The notes under the pieces are model-generated. The model saw nothing but the letters and a program-made list of their open reading frames with translations. It was not told the origin of the DNA and made no database searches. This document shows, piece by piece, positions 6,673 to 13,880 of a stretch of DNA of 13,972 nt; the stretch's first letter is position 1, and each line of letters opens with the position of its first letter. The stretch is from Bacillota bacterium (GTDB lineage: Bacteria; Bacillota; Clostridia; Acetivibrionales; DSM-1351): assembly GCA_023391425.1 (NCBI GenBank), contig JAEWAX010000090.1, positions 1 to 13,972 on the forward strand. Direction: 5' to 3'. The translations under genes were made by a program, and so were the position numbers.

Positions 6673-6958
6673 CAATATACGAAAAACTTACTGTTTTAAT
6701 TGTACGTGAGTACAACTTATACCAATGGGAAGCTCAGTTAAAAGTAATTGCTGAAATTGTAGGTGAAGCACAAGCGTTTTTGCCGGCAAAGCGACAGGAC
6801 GTCGATTTGAGCAGTAACCCGAGACACGATGTCGAGTGTTCTGCGACGGTAAAAATGCTTGTGGTGAACCATTACTATCTCAGCAATTACTTTGGGAGCA
6901 ATCCATTGATATAAGTTTGTACGGAAGTACTATTAAACATAATCTTCGAATCATATTG
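6673..6958 (+). mobile_element. Imperfect inverted-repeat element, copy A (MITE-like)
   Basis: The arms run inward from CAATAT (6673-6678) and ATATTG (6953-6958). The best-matched part starts at 6702: GTACGTGAGTAC-AACTT in the left arm answers GTACTTCCGTACAAACTT read on the opposite strand from 6930. Further in, AAAGTAATTGCTGA has an exact inverted copy TCAGCAATTACTTT (6889-6902 region), and CACAAGC.TTTTT.CCG is also mirrored. The arms together can fold into one long hairpin with an apex near 6805-6830. Both sides are flanked by TA. No transposase is encoded; short frames crossing the element look accidental. The same end sequences occur at 12011-12260. I do not recognise a named family. Confidence 0.7.
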
Positions 6959-7013
6959 TATCCGATATTGTTTAGAGACAGCACCTTAAGTACTTATCTG
7001 TTTATGATTAAGT

Positions 7014-7808
7014 CTATAGAATTCGAAAAATTGGCTCCTGAGGAATAAAATGAACTGGAATACTAGGAAACTTTTCTTGAAGCCAATGGGTGAAATATTC
7101 CATCCCAGGTACTTCACTTTCCGCATGGCCTAATACAATAAGTGCCTTTTGGTTTCCTTGATGAATGGCATCTCTCACATATTCAGGTGTTTCCCATTCA
7201 GGTCCCTCTCCATAAATAACCAAATCAAGGTTCTGTTTTTCAAAAAGAGGTATTGCAAGGTCTCCGCCACCTCTATAACCCACTAATAAACCAATTCGTT
7301 TACATGACATCGTAGTATCTCCAGTAAAGCGAATATATTGAATGCCAAGGCATTTTTTTACGTGGTAAATTACGTCTTGTAAGGTGACCTCTGGAATTAC
7401 GATAATTGATGCAGTTGGTTGATTTTCAACCTCACAATTTTGCCATTCCAGGGATCGCAATAAGCCTTTCATGATACCATCTGGCATATATTCGTGAATA
7501 TAGTCATGGAATCTGTAAATTGCCATTTTACTTTCTTCAATTGTTTGGCACTTTTTCTGATATACGGGGTCTGTCCTCAGTAATTCACGCTTACCCCAAT
7601 GACTATAAAATATACCCTCATGTGAAATAATCAGATTTGCCCCTAAGGCTTTTGCTTTCTCTATGACCTCTTGCCTTGCCAAAAATGTTACAGCAATCCC
7701 TTCTACTGTGGAATAAGGATCTCCATACTCAAGTTTATCAACAGTATGCTCCACTGGCATCACTGAAGTTGTCAATGCATCAAGTATATTTCGAATAAGT
7801 ATGCTCAA
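7014..7808 (-). CDS. Nif3-like dinuclear metal-center protein (divergent)
   Basis: The Nif3 / DUF34 family forms hexameric toroids with a two-metal site; its biochemical role is still unsettled. The N-terminal domain has IISHEG with H63, where the usual pair is HHP, then YRFHDYIHEYMPDGI with H101, D102 and H105. The C-terminal domain has VLGHAESEVPGMEYF with H228 and E232, matching the conserved GHxxSE ligands. At 264 aa it has the length of the short, bacterial two-domain form without the PII-like insert. I take TTG (7806-7808) as start because AGGAG lies 8 nt upstream; a GTG at 7815-7817 is in frame but sits directly against that site. It is convergent with the upstream genes and divergent from the ilv operon. 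Family membership is good; the missing first His marks a variant subgroup. Confidence 0.8.
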   Translation of the reverse strand: MSILIRNILDALTTSVMPVEHTVDKLEYGDPYSTVEGIAVTFLARQEVIEKAKALGANLIISHEGIFYSHWGKRELLRTDPVYQKKCQTIEESKMAIYRFHDYIHEYMPDGIMKGLLRSLEWQNCEVENQPTASIIVIPEVTLQDVIYHVKKCLGIQYIRFTGDTTMSCKRIGLLVGYRGGGDLAIPLFEKQNLDLVIYGEGPEWETPEYVRDAIHQGNQKALIVLGHAESEVPGMEYFTHWLQEKFPSIPVHFIPQEPIFRIL

Positions 7809-7876
7809 GTTTAACACTCCTTCTCGAAATCAAATTAACAAATAGTTATTTACATTTTTACATTTGTATTTTCATT

Positions 7877-7905
7877 ATTATACAACATTTTGTGTTTACT
7901 GTAGA
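7877..7905 (-). promoter_or_regulatory. Predicted promoter of the Nif3-like gene
   Basis: On the minus strand TCTACA (7905-7900), a 17-bp spacer and a perfect TATAAT (7882-7877). It lies about 70 nt before the TTG start and about 100 bp from the ilv promoter on the other strand. Confidence 0.6.
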
Positions 7906-8008
7906 AGTTATTTATGTATACAAGCCTGTTCCCTGGATATAATTTTTGTATGACAAAAAACATGAAAAATATACTCGAAACTAGGTAGAAAACGTTTGTG
8001 GCCTGTTA

Positions 8009-8037
8009 TTGACGGTATATTAAATAGATGCTATAAT
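8009..8037 (+). promoter_or_regulatory. Predicted sigma-A promoter of the ilv-leu operon
   Basis: TTGACG (8009-8014), exactly 17 bp, then TATAAT (8032-8037): nearly consensus. The predicted start near 8044 gives a leader of about 580 nt containing the T-box. Confidence 0.75.
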
Positions 8038-8043
8038 AATTTT

Positions 8044-8220
8044 AACTTACAGCATTTTCAAATTATTTCAAAAAAATAAGGTTTACTCATAAAATATTGT
8101 TCGATAAATTTCAAATAAGTACATGTATTAGTAAAATAAAAATATATGTTTAAGTAAATATAAATATGAGTATAAGTAAATATATGAATCAATGATGGAA
8201 ATAAAGATGCATTAATTTCA
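8044..8220 (+). other. AT-rich leader segment with a short direct repeat
   Basis: No coding frame or clear hairpin is seen. AAGTAAATATA occurs twice, at 8152-8162 and 8174-8184, 22 bp apart on centre, roughly two helical turns. The spacing could suit a DNA-binding protein, or the repeat could just reflect the extreme AT content. Confidence 0.35.
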
Positions 8221-8470
8221 TTTTAGAGAGCCAACGGGTGGTGAAAGTTGGTATGAAAGATGCATGGATAACTCTTTCCGGAGACTGGTACCAAAGGAAC
8301 CTACATGTTTTGAGTAGGTACTAGCGATGGCTACGTTATAGCTTTAGAGCACAGATGCGTGTCTGATTTGCTCACTGAGGATACAGTTTTAACGAATTGT
8401 ATTGAATTAGGGTGGTAACACGGTGGAATTATTCCCTCGTCCCTGCATATAGCAGAGCCGAGGGCTTTTT
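8221..8470 (+). promoter_or_regulatory. T-box riboswitch leader, probably leucine-specific, with terminator
   Basis: T-box RNAs sense uncharged tRNA and let transcription proceed when it is plentiful. The 5' part has AGAGAG (8225-8230) at the kink-turn of stem I. The T-box core AGGGTGGTAACACGG lies at 8409-8423; its TGGT would pair with ACCA of the tRNA end. CCCTCG (8434-8439) and CGAGGG (8459-8464), with inner CTGC/GCAG, form the terminator, followed by T5 (8466-8470). The same CCCTCGTCCCT strand can pair with the T-box to form the antiterminator. By position relative to GGA and CCGGAG, the specifier is probably CTC (8272-8274), a leucine codon. The ilvB-ilvN-ilvC-leuA genes downstream agree. 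The 5' limit is approximate. Confidence 0.92.
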
Positions 8471-8625
8471 ATTACCTAAATATAAGTTAGATATAGATTT
8501 TAGAATGAATTATAGGGCTAGTGAAACTGAGATTTTTACTCCCAATGAATCGCAGAAATAATGATTTTGGCCTGTAGCGAAGCATATTTAATATTAGCGA
8601 CGATAGGCAAGAGAAGGAGGGCACA

Positions 8626-10248
8626 ATGAAACTGACTGGTGCACAGGTTTTAGTAAAAGCATTAGAGCTAGAAGGCATAAACACAATATTCGGATATCCA
8701 GGCGCAGCAATCTCTCCATTTTATGACGCCTTACTGGATTCTACCCTTACACATATTCTTACAAGAAATGAACAGGGAGCTGCTCATGCTGCAAGTGGAT
8801 ATTCACGTGCAACTGGGAAAACTGGGGTTTGCATAGCAACTTCTGGCCCTGGGGCAACGAACCTGATTACAGGTATAGCAACAGCTTATTCTGATTCTAT
8901 AGCGATGGTTGCCATTACAGGGCAGGTCTCATTAGATTTGATTGGAAGAGATGTTTTTCAAGAAGTAGATATTACAGGTGCTACAGAACCTTTTTGTAAA
9001 CACAATTATCTTGTAAAGGACATAATGGAGCTGCCTAGAATCATAAAGGAAGCTTTCCACATTGCAGCTACAGGAAGACCTGGACCAGTATTAATAGATG
9101 TCCCCGTAGATATTCAAACACAGAGTATTGATTTTATATATCCTAAGACAGTTGATATTAGAGGATATAAGCCCAATTACAAAGGCCATCCTCAACAGAT
9201 TAAAAGAATTGCAGCTGCCATATCAAAAGCAAAGTCACCTGTAATATGTGCAGGTGGAGGAGTTATTTCTGCCAAGGCTTCTGAAATAATGATTAAGTTT
9301 ATAGAGAAATGTGGTATTCCAGTAGTAACAACCCTTATGGGAATAGGTGCAATACCTAGCGACCATCCTCTGAATTTGGGGATGTTAGGATCTCACGGCG
9401 TATATGCCGCAAACTATGCAGTAGGCAGAACAGACCTGCTCATTCTTATAGGAGCTAGAGTCGGGGATCGTGCGCTGGGTACAGCTGAGAAGATTGCTGA
9501 GAAAGCAAATATAATTCATATAGATATTGACCCTGCTGAGATTGGTAAAAATGTAAGCACTACGATTCCGGTAGTTGGAGATGCGAAGTTGATCCTTGAG
9601 GACTTGTATCAGACTGTTAGTGTAGGTGATACTGCAAGTTGGGTGAGCAACGTCAAGGAACTCAAAGACAAAAAAAGAAAAGCTAATGATAGCAAAACTG
9701 ATACTATAAATCCAAGGTTACTTATCAGTATGCTGTCTGAAAGGCTAGATATCAATTCAATAATGGCTACTGAGGTTGGTCAGAACCAGATATGGGCGGC
9801 CAACAATTTTCTAGCAAGAAAGCCAGGAACCTTTATAACATCTGGTGGGCTTGGAACTATGGGGTATGGATTACCTGCAGCAATAGGTGCAAAGCTAGGG
9901 AAACCGGAAAACACTGTTATAGTGGTAGGTGGAGATGGCAGTTTCCAAATGTCTCTGCCTGAATTGGGTACTATCAAGCAAACGGGGATAGGTATTAAAA
10001 TACTTATTTTGAATAATTCAAGATTGGGTATGGTACGTGAGCTACAGAAAAATCGGCATGGTGGGCGATACTCACAGGTGTTTTTAGACAGTAATCCTGA
10101 CTTTGTAAAGCTTGCTGAAGCTTATGGCTTTAAGGCAGAAAGAATAACAGACAATATGCAGATAGATGGGGCACTGGGCAGATTTTTGGCAGATGACAAG
10201 ACATATATTTTGGAGTGTGTTATTGACCCAGAGGAACCTACAGTTTAA
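8626..10248 (+). CDS. ilvB: Acetolactate synthase large (catalytic) subunit IlvB
   Basis: IlvB condenses pyruvate with pyruvate or 2-oxobutyrate to acetolactate or acetohydroxybutyrate, using ThDP, Mg and FAD. Three domains are recognisable: an N-terminal pyrimidine-binding domain with the catalytic Glu49 in TRNEQGAAH, a middle FAD-type domain, and a C-terminal ThDP domain with GDGS (436-439) and the closing NN (463-464). ATSGPGATN and FQEVDITG are typical of true AHAS rather than catabolic AlsS, and the regulatory subunit follows. The ATG at 8626 is preceded by AAGGAGG (8614-8620). At 540 aa it is somewhat short: it stops at DPEEPTV, where many homologues add about 15-20 more residues (usually a ..PMVPPG.. 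tail). The reading frame otherwise looks intact. Expression should depend on the upstream T-box. Confidence 0.96.
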   Translation: MKLTGAQVLVKALELEGINTIFGYPGAAISPFYDALLDSTLTHILTRNEQGAAHAASGYSRATGKTGVCIATSGPGATNLITGIATAYSDSIAMVAITGQVSLDLIGRDVFQEVDITGATEPFCKHNYLVKDIMELPRIIKEAFHIAATGRPGPVLIDVPVDIQTQSIDFIYPKTVDIRGYKPNYKGHPQQIKRIAAAISKAKSPVICAGGGVISAKASEIMIKFIEKCGIPVVTTLMGIGAIPSDHPLNLGMLGSHGVYAANYAVGRTDLLILIGARVGDRALGTAEKIAEKANIIHIDIDPAEIGKNVSTTIPVVGDAKLILEDLYQTVSVGDTASWVSNVKELKDKKRKANDSKTDTINPRLLISMLSERLDINSIMATEVGQNQIWAANNFLARKPGTFITSGGLGTMGYGLPAAIGAKLGKPENTVIVVGGDGSFQMSLPELGTIKQTGIGIKILILNNSRLGMVRELQKNRHGGRYSQVFLDSNPDFVKLAEAYGFKAERITDNMQIDGALGRFLADDKTYILECVIDPEEPTV

Positions 10249-10301
10249 GTTAAATAAATGTTAATCCTGTTTTAATGCAGGTGAGGGGGAGGATTTAAAA
10301 A

Positions 10302-10811
10302 ATGGCAAAGTATACTCTTTCAGTATTAGTTGAGAATAGGTCGGGAGTATTATCACGAGTGGCAGGTTTGTTTAGTCGACGAGGCTTCAATATTGATAGT
10401 CTAGCAGTTGGAGTGACTGAGGATCCTGAGGTTTCAAGAATGACAATAGTCGTCAATGGTGATGAATATACTGTTGAGCAGGTGAACAAGCAACTAAACA
10501 AGCTAATTGACGTAATAAAAATAAGAACTCTGGAAGCTTCTGATTCTGTAAGCCGTGAACTTGCCCTGATAAAGGTAAATGCTACTGCTGCAACCAGAGC
10601 AGAAATTATACAGATAGTCGAGATATTTAGAGCAAAGATTGTAGATGTTTCCAAGAACACGCTTACCGTTGAAATATCAGGTGGTAATGATAAGGTAGCA
10701 GCACTAGAAGATATGCTAAAGCAGTTTGGAATAAAGGAAATAGTCAGAACTGGTACTATTGCTATTGAAAGAGGAAACAAGTACATCAAAGCAGGAAACA
10801 ACGAAGAATAG
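10302..10811 (+). CDS. ilvN: Acetolactate synthase small (regulatory) subunit
   Basis: The small subunit activates IlvB and gives valine feedback inhibition. The N-terminal ACT domain (about 3-77) has LVENRSGVLSRVAGLFSRRGFNIDSLAVG, with the Gly and Asn region that binds valine in homologues. The C-terminal domain (about 80-160) starts with RELALIKVNA and includes VDVSKNTLTVEISG. It has 169 aa, the long two-domain form also called IlvH. The ATG at 10302 follows GGGGGAGG (10285-10292) at a 9-nt spacing and lies 53 bp after ilvB. Whether the enzyme is valine-sensitive cannot be read directly. The assignment is secure; the choice between the symbols ilvN and ilvH is a naming matter. Confidence 0.95.
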   Translation: MAKYTLSVLVENRSGVLSRVAGLFSRRGFNIDSLAVGVTEDPEVSRMTIVVNGDEYTVEQVNKQLNKLIDVIKIRTLEASDSVSRELALIKVNATAATRAEIIQIVEIFRAKIVDVSKNTLTVEISGGNDKVAALEDMLKQFGIKEIVRTGTIAIERGNKYIKAGNNEE

Positions 10812-10819
10812 TGAAATTT

Positions 10820-10896
10820 CTCGATTTGCTATATCAAAAATTCTAATCTTGATTAGAGGGATAGTATATAAAAACCAATGTCTTATAGCAAACGAG
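10820..10896 (+). other. Long-range stem in the ilvN-ilvC spacer
   Basis: CTCGATTTGCTATA (10820-10833) pairs with TATAGCAAACGAG (10884-10896): 13 bp with one bulged A, followed by TTTT. The 50-nt loop contains a second palindrome, CTAATCTTGATTAG. It is too well paired to ignore, yet lies between genes of one operon. It may be a partial terminator, a processing site or an mRNA stabiliser. Confidence 0.55.
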
Positions 10897-10962
10897 TTTT
10901 AAATATATTAAAACATAGTAATTTCATAAGAATTTCAAATTTAAACTAGGGGGTATATTAAA

Positions 10963-11958
10963 ATGGCAAAAATGTATTATGATAGCGATTGTAATTTAAA
11001 ACTATTAGAGGGAAAAACAGTAGCAGTTATTGGATATGGAAGTCAAGGGCACGCTCATGCTCAGAACTTGAAAGATAGTGGGGTTAATGTAGTTGTAGGT
11101 TTAACACCAAATTCCAATAGAAGAAAGCAAGTAGAAGCAGATGGACTTAAGGTTTATGATACAGCAGAGGCTGCTAAGATGGCCGATATAATTATGATAT
11201 TAACACCTGACCAGACTCAAAAGGCTATGTATGATGAGAGTATTGCTCCAAACCTGGAAGCAGGAAATATATTGATGTTTGCTCATGGCTTCAATATCAT
11301 TTACAATTTGATAGTTCCACCAGCAGATGTTGATGTAATTATGGCTGCACCAAAGGGCCCTGGACACACAGTTAGAAGCCAGTACAAAGAAGGAAGAGGA
11401 GTTCCTGCCTTGATTGCTGTTGCTCAGGATGCATCAGGTAAAGCAAAGGAATTTGCATTAGCTTATGCTTCTGGAATAGGTGCTGGAAGAGCTGGAATAC
11501 TCGAGACTACCTTCAGAGAAGAAACAGAAACTGACCTATTTGGTGAGCAAGCTGTACTTTGCGGTGGTGTTACTGAACTAATGAAGGCAGGCTTTGAAAC
11601 ACTTGTAAATGCTGGCTACCAACCAGAGATTGCTTACTTCGAATGTGTTCACGAGATGAAGCTCATAGTAGACCTCATTAATCAGGGTGGTTTTGCCGAA
11701 ATGAGATACTCTATCAGTGATACAGCTGAATATGGTGATTATGTAACAGGTAAGAGAATAATTACAGATGAAACAAGAAAAGAAATGAAGCAGGTACTTA
11801 AAGAAATTCAAGACGGAAAATTCGCTTCCAATTGGATAATAGAAAACGCCGCAGGAGGAAGAGCAAACTTCCTAGCAATGAGGAGAAATGAATCAGAGCA
11901 TCAGGTTGAAATAGTTGGTGCAGAACTTAGAAAAATGATGAGCTGGCTCAAGAAATAG
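10963..11958 (+). CDS. ilvC: Ketol-acid reductoisomerase IlvC (class I)
   Basis: IlvC isomerises and reduces acetolactate to 2,3-dihydroxyisovalerate (and the isoleucine analogue), with Mg and NAD(P)H. The Rossmann domain has GYGSQGHAHAQN (24-35). The knotted C-terminal domain has the metal ligands D191 and E195 in DLFGE, and E227 and E231 in ECVHE. H108 (FAHGFN), K131 (PKGPGH) and S252 (SISDTAEYG) complete the site. At 331 aa it is a normal class I enzyme. The loop after the second strand reads GLTPNSNRRK (46-55); many homologues have GLRxGSxSW, so a phosphate-contacting Ser and the first Arg differ, and cofactor preference is uncertain. The ATG at 10963 is preceded by a GGGGG-rich site (about 10949-10954). 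ilvD, the next step, is absent from the window. Confidence 0.97.
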   Translation: MAKMYYDSDCNLKLLEGKTVAVIGYGSQGHAHAQNLKDSGVNVVVGLTPNSNRRKQVEADGLKVYDTAEAAKMADIIMILTPDQTQKAMYDESIAPNLEAGNILMFAHGFNIIYNLIVPPADVDVIMAAPKGPGHTVRSQYKEGRGVPALIAVAQDASGKAKEFALAYASGIGAGRAGILETTFREETETDLFGEQAVLCGGVTELMKAGFETLVNAGYQPEIAYFECVHEMKLIVDLINQGGFAEMRYSISDTAEYGDYVTGKRIITDETRKEMKQVLKEIQDGKFASNWIIENAAGGRANFLAMRRNESEHQVEIVGAELRKMMSWLKK

Positions 11959-12010
11959 TGGTGTTATGTGCCACAAACTATAAGTGAATCTGGAGTTGAT
12001 AAAATTAATT

Positions 12011-12260
12011 CAATATATTTTTAAACTATTGAGCTGGTACGTGAGTACAACTTGTATCAATGTGGAAGCACGGTTAGAAATAATTAAAGAAAATGTCGAT
12101 ACAAGACTATTTCTTTAATTATTTCGCACCTTTCAAGTATAAGTGCAACTAAGCTTCTGTCGGCGCCTACGGGCTTGACAAAAGCTAAGTTTTCTTTAGG
12201 TGCAACACGTTGATATAAGTTAGTACGGAAGTACCTGCTGCACATGTTTTAAATATATTG
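12011..12260 (+). mobile_element. Imperfect inverted-repeat element, copy B (MITE-like)
   Basis: It lies between ilvC and leuA. The outer ends are CAATATATTTTTAAAC (12011-12026) and GTTTTAAATATATTG (12246-12260), inverted copies of each other. Inside, GGTACGTGAGTACAACTTG (left) is mirrored from GTACGGAAGTACC (right). The left arm shares GTACGTGAGTACAACTT and the following GGAAGC..GTTA..AA.TAATT pattern with copy A, so the two are homologous. The centre differs: a perfect 16-bp hairpin (GAAATAATTAAAGAAA at 12077-12092 with its complement at 12110-12125) is followed by a copy of the 64-nt hairpin repeat. No protein is encoded. Mobility is inferred from the two copies only. Confidence 0.7.
12135..12199 (+). 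repeat. 64-nt hairpin repeat, copy 2 (inside element B)
   Basis: It is identical to copy 1 (4721-4784) over its first 19 and last 12 nt. The stem here is AGCTT-C-TGTC with GACA-A-AAGCT, so several base pairs are replaced by different base pairs while the mismatch stays in the same place. The tail TTTTCTTTA again resembles a terminator. It sits upstream of leuA. Confidence 0.75.
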
Positions 12261-12286
12261 GTTTAAAAATTAATGTCCAGTTAAAT
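12258..12286 (+). promoter_or_regulatory. Possible internal promoter for leuA
   Basis: TTGGTT (12258-12263), 17 bp, TTAAAT (12281-12286). The -35 box overlaps the right edge of element B. It would let leuA be transcribed if the hairpin repeat upstream stops read-through. The match is moderate. Confidence 0.3.
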
Positions 12287-12336
12287 TAGATTGAGGGAAC
12301 ATATATATTTGGTTGTTCCTAGATTGGGGGATTCGC

Positions 12337-13878
12337 ATGGCAAGAAGAATTAAGATATTTGATACCACACTTAGAGATGGAGAACAAACACCAGGGGTAA
12401 ATTTAAATCTACAAGAGAAGATGGAAATTGCAAAACAACTTGTAAGGCTTGGTGTAGACGTTATCGAGGGAGGATTTGCTATTGCTTCCCCAGGTGATTT
12501 CGAATCAATAATGGCACTTTCAAAAAATCTTAAAGGTGTATCAATAGCAAGTCTCTGTCGTGCTGCGGTAAAAGACATTGATAGAGCTTGGGAAGCTGTG
12601 CAGTACGCTGAAAGCCCAAGAATCCATACCTTTATTGCAACTTCAGACATTCATATGAAGTATAAGCTGAAAATGACTGAAGAGGAAGTGTTAGAGAGAG
12701 CTGTTGCAATGGTAAAGAGGGCAAAAGGCTATTGCTCTGATGTAGAATTTTCTGCTGAGGATGCAAGTAGAACCAGCGAAGAATTCCTGATGAGAGTAGT
12801 TGAAGCTGTTATTTCGGCAGGGGCTACAGTTGTAAATATACCTGATACTGTTGGTTATACTACACCTCAGGAATTTGGAAGGTTAATAAACAAAATACGA
12901 AATACTGTTCCAAACATTGATAAGGCAGAAATAAGCGTTCATTGTCATAACGACCTTGGGTTGGCTGTTGCTAATTCACTTGCAGCTGTTGAAAATGGGG
13001 CTACTCAGGTTGAATGTACTATTAATGGTCTTGGTGAAAGGGCTGGTAATGCTGCAGTTGAAGAAGTAATTATGGGCATTAATACCCGAAAAGACTATTA
13101 TGATATAACACACAAAATTGATACGACACAGATTTATAGAGCTAGTAGGCTGGTTTCAAGCCTTACAGGTGTGAGTGTTCAGCCAAACAAAGCAATTGTT
13201 GGAGCAAATGCGTTTGCACATGAGTCTGGAATACATCAGCATGGTGTTCTTTCGGAAAAATCAACCTACGAAATAATGACACCGGAATCTGTCGGTGTTG
13301 GTAAGAATAGAATGGTTCTGGGTAAACTCTCTGGTCACCATGCCTTTGAAGATAGACTTAAGGAAATGGGCTACGCATTATCCCCAGAAGAAGTAAAGAC
13401 TGCATTTGAGAAATTTAAAGATTTAGCAGACAAGAAGAAGGTAGTTACCGATAAGGATATTGAGGCTTTAGTTGATGAAAACATCGCTGTACCTGAAATA
13501 TTTGTAATTGACAGCTTCCAAATCAATAGCGGAAATAAGATGATTTCTACATCAACAGTAAGTATCAAAAGAGATGATCAAGTTATTACAGAGGCTGCAA
13601 CAGGGGACGGTCCAGTTGATGCAGCATTTAATGCAATTGAACGTGCAACGGGCATAAACGCTGAGTTGGTTCATTATCGCATTAAAGCCGTTACAGAAGG
13701 TAAGGACGCTCTTGGTGAAGTAACTGTTAAAATTTCGCATAATGATAGTGTTTATTTGGGTAAGGGCGTAAGTACAGATATTATAGAAGCAAGTGTGAAG
13801 GCATATCTTAACGCTATTAACAGGTCGATTAGTGAAATAAGTATAAAAAGTGAAATAGATGAGGAAATAATTAGCTAA
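12337..13878 (+). CDS. leuA: 2-isopropylmalate synthase LeuA
   Basis: LeuA condenses acetyl-CoA with 2-ketoisovalerate, the committed step of leucine synthesis, and is normally inhibited by leucine. The TIM-barrel domain begins with FDTTLRDGEQTPG (8-20), with R13 and D14 in the active site. HCHND (H202 and H204) and GLGERAGN (231-238, N238) supply the other metal and substrate contacts. A linker near 270-380 contains ANAFAHESGIHQHGV and GKLSGHHAF. The C-terminal regulatory LeuA dimer domain (about 390-505) includes SGNKMISTSTV and GDGPVDAAFNAIERATG. It has 513 aa, the usual long form. I take the ATG at 12337 with TTGGGGG just upstream, not the in-frame TTG at 12313. The barrel sequence fits LeuA better than citramalate or homocitrate synthase, though these are relatives. 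Confidence 0.95.
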   Translation: MARRIKIFDTTLRDGEQTPGVNLNLQEKMEIAKQLVRLGVDVIEGGFAIASPGDFESIMALSKNLKGVSIASLCRAAVKDIDRAWEAVQYAESPRIHTFIATSDIHMKYKLKMTEEEVLERAVAMVKRAKGYCSDVEFSAEDASRTSEEFLMRVVEAVISAGATVVNIPDTVGYTTPQEFGRLINKIRNTVPNIDKAEISVHCHNDLGLAVANSLAAVENGATQVECTINGLGERAGNAAVEEVIMGINTRKDYYDITHKIDTTQIYRASRLVSSLTGVSVQPNKAIVGANAFAHESGIHQHGVLSEKSTYEIMTPESVGVGKNRMVLGKLSGHHAFEDRLKEMGYALSPEEVKTAFEKFKDLADKKKVVTDKDIEALVDENIAVPEIFVIDSFQINSGNKMISTSTVSIKRDDQVITEAATGDGPVDAAFNAIERATGINAELVHYRIKAVTEGKDALGEVTVKISHNDSVYLGKGVSTDIIEASVKAYLNAINRSISEISIKSEIDEEIIS

Positions 13879-13880
13879 GA

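Noticed and set aside
6642..6914. 90-codon open frame across the inverted-repeat element, and an overlapping 70-codon one at 6836-7048
   Set aside because: No ribosome binding site, no recognisable domain, and the frames follow the palindromic arms of a non-coding repeat.
6702..6930. Group II intron or ribozyme core, because of the GNRA loops
   Set aside because: No domain V signature or intron boundary sequence is present, and no reverse transcriptase is encoded.
10295..10801. 168-codon minus-strand open frame opposite ilvN
   Set aside because: It lies wholly antisense to a clear ACT-domain protein gene and has no family features.
12142..12199. CRISPR-like repeat unit
   Set aside because: Only two dispersed copies exist, 7 kb apart, with no regular spacers and no cas genes.
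12270..12650. 126-codon minus-strand open frame opposite the start of leuA
   Set aside because: Antisense shadow of the well-defined LeuA barrel; no ribosome binding site was seen.
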